The translations under genes were made by a program, and so were the position numbers. The notes under the pieces were generated by a model. It was not told the DNA's origin. It saw nothing but the letters and a program-made list of their open reading frames with translations, and did no database searches. A stretch of DNA of 16,941 nt, taken from contig CAMUQM010000020.1 in the NCBI GenBank assembly GCA_947095945.1, forward strand, positions 1 to 16,941. Reading direction: 5' to 3'. This DNA is from an uncultured Prevotella sp. (GTDB lineage: Bacteria; Bacteroidota; Bacteroidia; Bacteroidales; Bacteroidaceae). Shown one piece after another: positions 1 to 8,067 of the stretch (positions are counted from its first letter, which is position 1; every line of letters begins with the position of its first letter).

Positions 1-214
1 ACTAAGACTCTATGCACTGCATGACTGCCGTATCACTCGAAATGTCGGATGAACCTTTTTTCTCATCATCTACTCTCTTCGCTCCTCAACTTACTATATG
101 TGATGAACTTGAATACTTTCCTTTTACCCTTTCCCTTTTCGGTAATCATAATTATGACGTACTGATGAGAACCCTGTTCGAATAATTCTGAATTTTGAAT
201 TCTGAATTAAAACT
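1..214. other. Intergenic region upstream of PUL 1, no gene recognised
   Basis: No convincing coding region is visible: all three forward frames close early, and the reverse frames have no plausible start with length. It holds a pyrimidine-rich stretch (about 56-140), a perfect 12-bp palindrome TCATAATTATGA at 146-157, and a direct repeat of AATTCTGAATT at 184-194 and 198-208 (period 14). A short open frame ending at 52 could be the tail of a gene entering from the left, but nothing supports that. The palindrome lies about 60 bp upstream of the -33 box of the susC operon, so an operator role is possible but unproven. Confidence 0.5.
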
Positions 215-245
215 TTTGTGTGGTATAAAAAAAGTGTTATATTTG
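215..245 (+). promoter_or_regulatory. Bacteroidetes-type promoter of the first SusC/SusD/sulfatase operon
   Basis: TTTG at 215-218 and TATATTTG at 238-245 are separated by 19 nt, matching the Bacteroidetes primary-sigma consensus TTTG-N19-TAnnTTTG in every defined position. Transcription would start around 250, leaving a leader of only about 24 nt before the ATG at 274. No HTCS, SusR or ECF-sigma gene is in the window, so any substrate regulation must come from elsewhere. Confidence 0.75.
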
Positions 246-273
246 TACCCGTAAACCTAAATCAATATAATTT

Positions 274-3200
274 ATGTCTAAATCTACTACTGCCTTCCTT
301 GGAGTAAGGAAGCATCCTCCATTCGCAACAGGCAGAGTGGCACTCTCCTTGTGTCTGAGCCTATTGGCGATTACCCCTGCGTTTAGTTCTACAAGTGCAA
401 ATGTAAAAACACTTGAAAGTACCCAACAACAAAAACAAACCATTAAGGGTGTTGTGAAAGATACCCACGGTGAACCAGTTATCGGTGCCTCTGTTATGGT
501 TAATGGAGTCGCAATGGCTGTTACTGATGTTGATGGTAATTTCTCTCTTTCAGCAGCTCCGGGTGCTGTACTACAAGTAAGTTATGTGGGCTTTAAGCCT
601 CAATCTGTTACCGTAAAAGCTGGCGTGACAACTTATACTGTCAGTCTGCAAGATGACAACCAAGCACTCAATGAAGTAGTTGTCGTAGGTTATGGTATAC
701 AAAAGAAGGTGAACCTCACGGGTTCTGTATCATCTGTTAAGGGCGATGCGCTTGAGATGCGCCCAGTAACCGATGCATCGCAGAGTCTTCAAGGTTTGGT
801 ACCCGGTTTGATGGTATCAAATGGTAGCTCTGGCCGTCCAGGTGCTACTGCAGCCTTGTCATTGCGTGGTCAGGGAAACCTTTCTGGTACAGGCCATCCT
901 TACGTATTGGTAGATGGTATCGAGATGAGTCTTGCCGATGTCAATCCGAACGATATCGAGTCAATCTCTGTATTGAAAGATGCTTCTGCTTGTTCTATCT
1001 ATGGTGCTCGCGCTGCATACGGTGTTATCTTGGTAACAACCAAACGTGGTGAGGAAGGCAAGATGCACGTAAACTATCAGGGAAGTATGGGTTGGAACCG
1101 TCCTACCGTACTGCCTGAGATGGCAAATGCCGTAGAGTTTGCAAAGATGTGGAATGCTGGTGTCACGAATGCCAACTCTTCTCGTCTTTACAGCGATGAA
1201 AAGATTAAGCTTTTAGAGCAGTATATGAACGACCCATCAAGTGTTAATCCATGGCAAGAACTTCCAAGTAACGCTTCGATGAACCCTGCCTTTGAGAACA
1301 CAGAGAGAGGTATTGGAAACGTTGATTACTTCAAATTACATTATAAAGACTATGCCTTCAAGCAGCAGCACAACGTTAGTTTGAGCGGTGGCGGTAAGCA
1401 GGCACAGTATTATGTATCAGGAGGTTACTTCAAGGAAGACGGTATCTTGCGTTATGCGAAGATGAACTTTGAGCGTATGAACCTCGCTTCAAACCTCACT
1501 TCTCGTCTTACCTCATGGATGAAGATGAAACTTAACTTGAAGTATGTTCACTCTATCGACAACACTCCATTTGGTGCTGGCGGTTTGAGCGAAGGCTTCT
1601 ATCACTCATTAGCACGCTTCCGTCCGACGATTTCTGTGATTGATCCTAATGGTCATTTCACTGAGTTGTCAATGATTCCTTACTTGCAGAGTGGCACCTT
1701 CACACGCACAAAGCGCAATCACTATGACATTACCTTAGGCTTTGAGGTTAATCCTGTTAAGGGATTGATTATCAATGCTGATTATACTAATAAGTATATC
1801 ACAACCTCTTACGAGGCTTTGAATGTTGCGCCAGACATCTATGCAGCTGATGGTGTGACGACTTCAAAGGGTGTTCGTGGTGAGTTGGATGCAAGTCCTG
1901 ATGGCAAGTATCAGCGTTCAAACTATAACATCCACTATCAGAATATTAGCCTTTATGGTAACTACTCGTTGACCCTTGCAGAGGATCATAACATCATCTT
2001 GATGGCTGGTTATCAGGAAGAAAACAATAAGGTAGACTATCTGAAGAACGGTATCTCTGGTCTTTACTCAATGCACAATCCTAACACTGCAATGGGAACA
2101 GGCGATAAGCAGCCAGATGATATCCGCAACGGATGGGCTACACGTGGCTTCTTCGGACGTATCAACTACGACTATAAGGGTCGTTATCTGCTCGAAGTAA
2201 ACGGCCGTTATGATGGTTCTTCACGCTTTGCACACGACCATCGTTGGGGTTTCTTCCCATCTGTTTCACTCGGTTGGAATATCAGTCGTGAGAAGTTTAT
2301 GGAGTCTCTTAGCCAGAAGGTGTCTCAGTTGAAGCTGCGTATGTCATACGGTAAGCTGGGTAATCAGGCTGGTGCTGGCCTCTATACCTTCGCATCAACG
2401 ATGAATCTCAGCAGTGGATTGGGAAGCTATATCTTTGCTGATGGTCGTCATGCTTACCTCCTTGCGCCGGGCGTTGTAAACCCAGCAACAACATGGGAGA
2501 AGGTGAGCAGCAAGAATATTGGTTTAGACTTCGGCTTCATGAACAATGCCCTTACGGGTAGTCTTGACGTCTACGAGCGTAAGACAAAGGATATGTTGGG
2601 TCCCGGCGTAGACTTCCCTGACTTCTTCGGTGCTAATGCTCCACAGACCAATAACGCCTCTTTGCGCGACCGTGGATGGGAACTTACGCTGAATTATCGT
2701 GGTAAGATTGGTAAGGATATTGACTATAGTATCGGTGGTTCTTTGGCTGACTATACCTCTATCGTAACAGACTATGCTAACCCAACTGGTACTGCTCCAG
2801 CCAGCAACTGGTACAAGGGCAGACGCGTTGGAGAGATCTGGGGCTATCGTACTGACGGCTTGTTGCAGACACAGGAGCAGGCTGATGCCTACAATGCGAC
2901 ACACAACAACACCTTCTTCTCTACCTTAAAGTGGACTCCGGGTGACGTTGCTTATCGTGACTTGAACAATGATGGCTATGTGAATAATGGTAAGAATAAG
3001 CTCAACGATATGGGCGATATGACCATTATCGGTAACTCTTCTCCTCGCTATCAATATACTATCAACGGTATGATTAGCTGGAAGGGACTTAGCTTGAGCT
3101 TCATGTTCCAAGGCGTAGGTAAACGTGATTGGGATCCAACAAACAGTGTTTACTTCTGGGGAACAGGTCCTTACGCACAGGTAACTATCTTCAAGGAGCA

Positions 3201-3570
3201 TCTTGACTATTGGTCAGAGAGCAATCCTAATGCCTACTATCCAAAGCCTTATATCAACTCAGCAGGTGGTGTTCGCCCATACGCTGCGAAGATGAAGAGC
3301 CATCCTACTGATCAGTATCTGCAAAGTGCTGCTTACTGTCGTTTGAAGAACTTGACCTTGAGTTACGTCCTCCCACAGACATGGACACAGAAGATGAAAC
3401 TCCAGCAGGTGAAAGTGTTCTTCTCTGGTGAGAACCTCCTCACCTTCACAAAACTAAAGAAGATGCTCGACCCAGAGGTTATCTTCACTGCCAATGGCTA
3501 CACAGGCGAAGGCGGTAAGAACTATCCAATGAATAAGGTCATCTCGTTTGGACTTATGGTTAATCTCTAA
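274..3570 (+). CDS. SusC/RagA-family TonB-dependent outer-membrane glycan transporter (PUL 1)
   Basis: This is the outer-membrane channel of a SusCD pair; it imports an oligosaccharide captured by its SusD lid using TonB energy. The 1098 residues are a normal length. The signal peptide has an unusually long n-region (about 1-21) before the hydrophobic core (about 22-38). A carboxypeptidase-D-regulatory-like domain follows (about 56-128), then a TonB-box-like NEVVVVGYG (133-141), a plug domain (about 145-260) containing the SusC hallmark IYGARAAYGVILVTTKRG (242-259), and a 22-strand-type barrel to the C terminus. A calcium-loop-like DLNNDGYVNNG begins at residue 896. There is no STN domain, so it is not the kind of SusC that signals to an anti-sigma factor. 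The start is fixed because the next in-frame Met is at residue 75. Family assignment is certain; the substrate is not readable, though the downstream sulfatase suggests a sulfated glycan. Confidence 0.96.
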   Translation: MSKSTTAFLGVRKHPPFATGRVALSLCLSLLAITPAFSSTSANVKTLESTQQQKQTIKGVVKDTHGEPVIGASVMVNGVAMAVTDVDGNFSLSAAPGAVLQVSYVGFKPQSVTVKAGVTTYTVSLQDDNQALNEVVVVGYGIQKKVNLTGSVSSVKGDALEMRPVTDASQSLQGLVPGLMVSNGSSGRPGATAALSLRGQGNLSGTGHPYVLVDGIEMSLADVNPNDIESISVLKDASACSIYGARAAYGVILVTTKRGEEGKMHVNYQGSMGWNRPTVLPEMANAVEFAKMWNAGVTNANSSRLYSDEKIKLLEQYMNDPSSVNPWQELPSNASMNPAFENTERGIGNVDYFKLHYKDYAFKQQHNVSLSGGGKQAQYYVSGGYFKEDGILRYAKMNFERMNLASNLTSRLTSWMKMKLNLKYVHSIDNTPFGAGGLSEGFYHSLARFRPTISVIDPNGHFTELSMIPYLQSGTFTRTKRNHYDITLGFEVNPVKGLIINADYTNKYITTSYEALNVAPDIYAADGVTTSKGVRGELDASPDGKYQRSNYNIHYQNISLYGNYSLTLAEDHNIILMAGYQEENNKVDYLKNGISGLYSMHNPNTAMGTGDKQPDDIRNGWATRGFFGRINYDYKGRYLLEVNGRYDGSSRFAHDHRWGFFPSVSLGWNISREKFMESLSQKVSQLKLRMSYGKLGNQAGAGLYTFASTMNLSSGLGSYIFADGRHAYLLAPGVVNPATTWEKVSSKNIGLDFGFMNNALTGSLDVYERKTKDMLGPGVDFPDFFGANAPQTNNASLRDRGWELTLNYRGKIGKDIDYSIGGSLADYTSIVTDYANPTGTAPASNWYKGRRVGEIWGYRTDGLLQTQEQADAYNATHNNTFFSTLKWTPGDVAYRDLNNDGYVNNGKNKLNDMGDMTIIGNSSPRYQYTINGMISWKGLSLSFMFQGVGKRDWDPTNSVYFWGTGPYAQVTIFKEHLDYWSESNPNAYYPKPYINSAGGVRPYAAKMKSHPTDQYLQSAAYCRLKNLTLSYVLPQTWTQKMKLQQVKVFFSGENLLTFTKLKKMLDPEVIFTANGYTGEGGKNYPMNKVISFGLMVNL

Positions 3571-3590
3571 TCTTTTAAAAGAATATAACT

Positions 3591-5396
3591 ATGAAACTTA
3601 AATATATATGTTTAGCACTCTTGAGTGCAACAACACTTACAAGTTGCTTTGACTTAGACAAGTCTCCTGAGGGAGTACTTTCAACGGTCAATCCTTTCAC
3701 CTCCTTGGGTGAGATGAACAGCTATCTCGACCAGTTCTATCAGACTGGTGTGAAGGCTCAGGACTTTAACTCATGGGGTAGTGGTGGTATTGCTGGTATC
3801 GATATGAACAGCGATAACATGGCAAGTGGCTCTGTTAACACCCGCCTCAATGGTGGCTTGACCCTTGCAAACGCTGGTAAACTCGGTCATTATAATAATA
3901 TTCGTAACGTCAACTTCTTCTTGAATAACCTCAACTTCAAGGATAAGAACTCTGCTGCCTACAAACAATGCGTGGGCGAGGCTTACTATTTCCGTGCATG
4001 GTTCTACTTCCAGTTGTTCAAGAACTATGGTAAGATCGCTTGGGTGAATCGCCCACTCGAACCACAGGAGGAGGAGATGAACCAGCCTCAGCAGGAAAGA
4101 ACGGTGATTGCTGATAGTATTCTTGCCGACCTCGATAAGGCTATTGCTAACCTTAACTTGCAGAACAGCAGTGCTACAATGCGTATTCACAAGGATGTGG
4201 CACGTGCTTTCAAGAGCGAGGTGGCTCTCTATGAGGCTACATGGGAGAAGTATCATAAGGCTAAGAACGATGCCTTCTTCGACCCAACTATTACCGATGC
4301 GAAGATTAAGTCTTACTTAGATCAGTGCGTTGAGGCTTGTAAGGACGTTGTAGACAGAGGTGTTTGGAAAATCTATACGACTGGTAACATACTGAATGAC
4401 TACCGCGTTATCTTCCAGACAGAGGACCTAAGCAACAACTCTGAGGTGTTATGGTTCAAGCGTTATGACGGCGTGAACGTTGGTAACAGCGTTGACCGTT
4501 ATCTCAACCAAGGTGGTGGTAGTAGCGGTGTTACCGCATCGTTGGTCGATGACTACCTCACCATCGACGGTAAACCATTTGTGGGACCAGCCGTGTTGAC
4601 CGCAAAGGCAACCTTTGGCAATGAGCTAAAGCCTACTGTTCGCGACCCACGTCTTTGCCAGACAGTATGTATGCCGGGACAGATTCTTCGTCCAGACCAA
4701 GGCGGTTACGTTGTTCCTCCACTCAATGGCTCAGGCTACAACAAGAATGAAACAGGTTATTCAATGTTGAAGCACGTGCAGATTGACTATAAGGGAAGCC
4801 TTGATCAGGAAGGAAAAGGCAGCACACCAGCTATTCAATATCGTTATGCTGACATTCTCTTAAACTATGCTGAAGCCTTGGCTGAACTTGATGGCGCTGC
4901 TAACGCAAGTCAGATTATTGCTATCTTGAAGCCTTTGCGCGACCGAGTTGGTATGCCAGCAGTCGACTTCGACAGAGAGTATAACACCGAGGCAGACTAT
5001 CCTTTCCGCAATCTCGACAAGTATTTGCAGGCTGTTCGCCGCGAACGTCGTGTTGAGCAGGCTTGTGAAGGTCGTCGATTGGACGATATCTTCCGTTGGG
5101 CAGCAGCCGATGAGCTGATCGTTGGAAAGCGTGCACACGGTGCATTGTTCATTGGTAGCAACCTTGAACACCATGCAAAGTATGGCACAAGCCTCGTTTA
5201 TGACAAGCCATCAGGCAACAATATCTACCTCTCTGGCAAGGCAGGCGATGCTCAGCGTTACGTATTGCCAGTGAATCCATCAGGTTATGAGACAGGTTGG
5301 AAGTTTAATCCAAAGCGTGATTATCTCCTTCCATTCGAAACTCGTATGCTCTCACTGACCAACAATCTGTGGAAGCAGAACCCCGGATGGGAGTAA
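3591..5396 (+). CDS. SusD/RagB-family surface glycan-binding lipoprotein (PUL 1)
   Basis: This lipoprotein caps the SusC barrel encoded 20 nt upstream and binds the glycan outside the cell. The signal peptide ends in the lipobox LTSC with Cys19 as the lipidated residue; Asp and Glu follow within ten residues, consistent with surface export of Bacteroidetes lipoproteins. SusD landmarks are present: the TPR-like helix AYYFRAWFYFQLFKNYG (about 131-147), RYADILLNYAEALAELDG (about 417-434), the RRERRVEQACEGRRLDD segment (about 483-499), and the C-terminal NPGWE that closes most SusD proteins. The 601-residue length is typical. It belongs to the operon led by the promoter at 215-245. Ligand-binding residues cannot be assigned by eye, so the substrate stays open. 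Confidence 0.95.
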   Translation: MKLKYICLALLSATTLTSCFDLDKSPEGVLSTVNPFTSLGEMNSYLDQFYQTGVKAQDFNSWGSGGIAGIDMNSDNMASGSVNTRLNGGLTLANAGKLGHYNNIRNVNFFLNNLNFKDKNSAAYKQCVGEAYYFRAWFYFQLFKNYGKIAWVNRPLEPQEEEMNQPQQERTVIADSILADLDKAIANLNLQNSSATMRIHKDVARAFKSEVALYEATWEKYHKAKNDAFFDPTITDAKIKSYLDQCVEACKDVVDRGVWKIYTTGNILNDYRVIFQTEDLSNNSEVLWFKRYDGVNVGNSVDRYLNQGGGSSGVTASLVDDYLTIDGKPFVGPAVLTAKATFGNELKPTVRDPRLCQTVCMPGQILRPDQGGYVVPPLNGSGYNKNETGYSMLKHVQIDYKGSLDQEGKGSTPAIQYRYADILLNYAEALAELDGAANASQIIAILKPLRDRVGMPAVDFDREYNTEADYPFRNLDKYLQAVRRERRVEQACEGRRLDDIFRWAAADELIVGKRAHGALFIGSNLEHHAKYGTSLVYDKPSGNNIYLSGKAGDAQRYVLPVNPSGYETGWKFNPKRDYLLPFETRMLSLTNNLWKQNPGWE

Positions 5397-5424
5397 TTGA
5401 TTGAGATAAACCAATTTATTATAT

Positions 5425-6984
5425 ATGCAAACAAAAGTTTTATACGGCTTGACAGGAGCGCTTGCAATGGGTACAATCGTTCCTGCTCAGGCACAGAAGA
5501 AACCGATGAACATCGTCTTCATCATGAGCGATGACCATTCGTATCAGACAATTAGTGCTTACGACAAGCGTTTCATCAGCACACCAAACATCGACTGGTT
5601 GGCAGACAATGGTGTGAAGTTCCAAGAGAGCTTCGTTGCCAATTCGCTCAGTGGTCCATCACGTGCTTGTATGCTTACCGGTAAGCACAGCCATGCTAAT
5701 GGATTCACGGACAACTCTAAGACCTTTGATGGTGGTCAGCAAACCTTCCCTAAGTTGCTCCAGAAGCAGGGCTATCAGACCGCTATGATTGGTAAGTGGC
5801 ACCTCACGTCTCTACCAACAGGCTTCAACTACTGGGATATCCTTATCGGACAGGGCGACTACTATAACCCTGACTTCCTCAGTAATGGTAAGAAAGTGCG
5901 CCGTCCGGGATACGTTACTAACATCATTGCCGACATGGCGATAGACTGGATGGAGAACAAACGCGACAAGGACAAGCCATTCTGTTTGTTGATGCACAAC
6001 AAGGCTCCTCATCGTGTGTGGAACCCTGATACCTGCGACCTTCGCCTCTATGACGACGTTACCTATCCGTTGCCAAAGACTTTCTATGATGACTACTCTG
6101 GTCGTCTTGCTGCACAGAAGCAGAAGATGAACATCATGATGGACATGGATCTCATCTATGACAACAAGATGGCTGACAAGGAAAATGAGATTCATACCAC
6201 TACTGGTCTTGAGCAGTGGGGACGTGGAAACTACACACGTATGACGCCTTCACAGCGTGCACAGTGGGATAGCTACTATGATCCAATCATCAAGAAGTTT
6301 AAGGAAGACAAACTCTCTGGCAAGGCACTCGCTGAATGGAAGTATCAACGTTATATGCACGACTACATGCGTGTCATCCACTCTGTTGACCGCAATGTGG
6401 GTCGTGTCATTGAGTATCTTCGCCAGCATGGACTCCTTGAGAACACAATGATTGTCTACACCTCTGACCAAGGTTTCTACATGGGTGAGCATGGATGGTT
6501 CGACAAGCGTTTCATGTACGAGGAGTCGTTCCGCACACCACTGTTGGTTTACTATCCGGGTGGTAAGCATGGGGTTGTAAGTCAGATGGTACAGAACATC
6601 GACTATGCACCAACCTTCCTCAAGGCAGCAGGCGTAAAGGTTCCTTCTGACATTCAGGGCCGTTCTTTCCTCCCACTCTTGAAAGGTAAGAAGCCTGCTG
6701 ACTGGCGCCAGTCACTCTATTATCACTACTACGAATACCCAGCCGAGCACTCTGTTTGCCGTCACTATGGTATCCGTACAAAGCGTTATTCACTCATGCA
6801 CTTCTACAATGATATTGACTCTTGGGAACTTTACGACTTAAAGAAAGACCCAGAACAGATGCACAATATCTATGGTAAGTCAGGTACGGAGAAGCTCACA
6901 CAGAACTTAAAGAAGCAACTCCTCCAGCTGCAGGTGCAGTATGATGATCCTATCCGCAAGAAAGAGAACATCTTAAAGAAGTAA
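5425..6984 (+). CDS. Serine-type S1-family sulfatase, GlcNAc-6-O-sulfatase-like
   Basis: It hydrolyses sulfate esters on glycans, probably in the periplasm. A Sec signal precedes PAQAQ (20-24). The sulfatase signature is SGPSRACMLTG at 76-86. Ser76 rather than Cys is the residue converted to formylglycine, which in anaerobes is done by a radical-SAM anSME enzyme, not encoded here. Other active-site landmarks are the metal ligands DD at 36-37, GKWHL at 123-127, KAPH at 193-196, SDQG at 347-350 and the DK pair at 360-361. The C-terminal part ending in ELYDLKKDPEQMHNIYG is the usual sulfatase C-terminal domain. The KAPHRVW region, the YDDYSGR-type segment and the HYYEYPAEHSVCRHYGIRT block recall GlcNAc-6-O-sulfatases such as Bacteroides BT4656 and Prevotella mucin-desulfating sulfatase; this is from memory and was not aligned. 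It lies 28 nt after susD and is the last gene of the operon. Confidence 0.93.
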   Translation: MQTKVLYGLTGALAMGTIVPAQAQKKPMNIVFIMSDDHSYQTISAYDKRFISTPNIDWLADNGVKFQESFVANSLSGPSRACMLTGKHSHANGFTDNSKTFDGGQQTFPKLLQKQGYQTAMIGKWHLTSLPTGFNYWDILIGQGDYYNPDFLSNGKKVRRPGYVTNIIADMAIDWMENKRDKDKPFCLLMHNKAPHRVWNPDTCDLRLYDDVTYPLPKTFYDDYSGRLAAQKQKMNIMMDMDLIYDNKMADKENEIHTTTGLEQWGRGNYTRMTPSQRAQWDSYYDPIIKKFKEDKLSGKALAEWKYQRYMHDYMRVIHSVDRNVGRVIEYLRQHGLLENTMIVYTSDQGFYMGEHGWFDKRFMYEESFRTPLLVYYPGGKHGVVSQMVQNIDYAPTFLKAAGVKVPSDIQGRSFLPLLKGKKPADWRQSLYYHYYEYPAEHSVCRHYGIRTKRYSLMHFYNDIDSWELYDLKKDPEQMHNIYGKSGTEKLTQNLKKQLLQLQVQYDDPIRKKENILKK

Positions 6985-7066
6985 GTTTATCAATAATTAA
7001 AGGAGGGTGTGTCAAAACTAAAATACCCCTTCCTAAATGTAACAGTTTGAAACAACTATAATAAAA

Positions 7067-7106
7067 AAGCCATATTTACCCCCTATATTCAAGGTAAATA
7101 TGGCTT
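7067..7106. terminator. Bidirectional intrinsic terminator between convergent operons
   Basis: The arms AAGCCATATTTACC (7067-7080) and GGTAAATATGGCTT (7093-7106) form a perfect 14-bp stem around a 12-nt loop. Read on the - strand the stem is followed by a run of T (complement of the A-run at 7063-7068), the classic intrinsic terminator form. On the + strand it is followed by a weaker TTATATTTT. It sits between the sulfatase stop and the stop of the convergent 234-residue protein, so it plausibly ends both transcripts. Confidence 0.8.
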
Positions 7107-7205
7107 GTTATATTTTGTTAGACTTATTGCTATTCTAAAAAACTAATAGATAAAACTCTATCTTATCTTTAAGTGCATCATCATATCTAATTTTGGTAAA
7201 ACTTC

Positions 7206-7910
7206 TTAATTAAACCATATCATACCTTTCAACTGCGCAAGATATTTATCAAGGTCTTTGGCATTCTCGTCTGTCAAGAAGAAATACATAAAGATGAATC
7301 TGTAATCTTTTCCTATCAACACACAATGACAACGAGTGAACTTACCTCTACATTCCTTACGTTTTGTGTCAATGGGGTACATCAGCATATAATCAGCATT
7401 AAAGTACTTTTTGGCAAGTGTTACAGGATAATCTGTTAAAAGCATCTTTATTTCGTCAACCTCGCATGGTTCTGCATATAGACAAGTATCACCTATTACC
7501 TGCCACTTCAGGTCACTTTTGATGTAGCCATAGATATCCACACTCATTTTCCCACCCGTAGGGAGGGAAATTGTTTTAGAATTACCATTCACATTACAAA
7601 TCGATGTTTTCAAATATACCTCGCAGTTCTTGTCCTGATTGACTAAGCTGGCATTTGAATGTAATATATGCTCTCTAAATACACATCCCTTCGTAGCACA
7701 GGGTAGTTGTTGGGGAGCGTAACCTTTATTCCTTGTCAGCGTGTAGGGAGATTTGATATTAAATCTGATGTTTTGCTGTTGGCATTTCCCTTCTATCGTT
7801 GGTGGGTTCCATTTAAAAAGCTCAGTAGTATCAATGTCTTCCACTGTTACCTGTGCAGATATAGTCTGGACGAACAAAAATAAAAATAAATAAAGACAGC
7901 TCTTTTTCAT
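7206..7910 (-). CDS. Exported cysteine-rich protein of unknown function
   Basis: I do not recognise this 234-residue protein. It has a clear Sec signal peptide: two lysines, then a Leu/Phe core, with likely cleavage after SA at 18-19. There is no lipobox cysteine at the cleavage point, so the mature protein should be periplasmic or secreted. The mature part has ten cysteines (43, 71, 76, 96, 105, 143, 149, 187, 194, 196), an even number that suggests disulfide bonds. No transmembrane segment follows the signal, although a Tyr/Phe-rich strand lies near 203-212. It starts 7 nt after the stop of a tiny upstream frame and is preceded by AAGGAAT, a better Shine-Dalgarno-like site than most Bacteroidetes genes have, so co-transcription with the two upstream - strand frames is likely. 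Function is unknown; immunity or inhibitor proteins are one possibility from the gene arrangement only. Confidence 0.8.
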   Translation of the reverse strand: MKKSCLYLFLFLFVQTISAQVTVEDIDTTELFKWNPPTIEGKCQQQNIRFNIKSPYTLTRNKGYAPQQLPCATKGCVFREHILHSNASLVNQDKNCEVYLKTSICNVNGNSKTISLPTGGKMSVDIYGYIKSDLKWQVIGDTCLYAEPCEVDEIKMLLTDYPVTLAKKYFNADYMLMYPIDTKRKECRGKFTRCHCVLIGKDYRFIFMYFFLTDENAKDLDKYLAQLKGMIWFN

Positions 7911-7917
7911 AATTCCT

Positions 7918-8067
7918 TCATTTATTTAAGTGTAATCCACCTTGATATTCTGTTCCTCCAGAATATGGTTTTCCACTATTATTAAAATATTCCTTGAAAT
8001 GTGTTCCTCCGTTGTATCTGTTCATCTGTGAGAGAGCAATTAGAGCATTGACTTTTCTTCTTAACAC
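7918..8067 (-). CDS. Tiny 49-codon frame, possible small protein or remnant of a larger protein's C terminus
   Basis: On the - strand a frame opens at GTG 8067-8065, overlapping the TAA of the upstream WG-repeat gene as GTGTTAA, and runs to TGA at 7920-7918. An internal ATG at 8025-8023 would give 35 residues starting MNRYNGGTHFKEYF and ending YSGGTEYQGGLHLNK. The paired GG motifs (GGTHF, GGTEY, GGLH) look like real protein and not random translation. The stop-start overlap upstream and the 7-nt gap to the next gene fit a translationally coupled operon. Alternatively it is the out-of-frame leftover of a longer protein, either the tail of the WG protein after a frameshift or of a deleted toxin-like gene. 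I recognise no family. Confidence 0.4.
   Translation of the reverse strand: MLRRKVNALIALSQMNRYNGGTHFKEYFNNSGKPYSGGTEYQGGLHLNK

Noticed and set aside
60..171. 9-bp inverted repeat (60-68 and 163-171) as a possible invertible promoter segment
   Set aside because: The promoter lies outside the segment, the arms are short and do not extend, and there is no recombinase gene nearby; chance is a sufficient explanation.
237..443. 68-codon antisense frame over the susC promoter and signal peptide
   Set aside because: It overlaps a confident promoter and start codon, and its translation shows no recognisable features.
2524..3201. Two antisense open frames (126 and 91 codons) inside the first susC
   Set aside because: They are mirror frames of a strongly coding gene, with low-complexity Val/Ile/Thr-rich translations and no signal or domain; codon structure supports only the + strand gene.
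3771..4256. 161-codon antisense frame inside the first susD
   Set aside because: Shadow of the SusD coding frame; no family features and no promoter or leader of its own.
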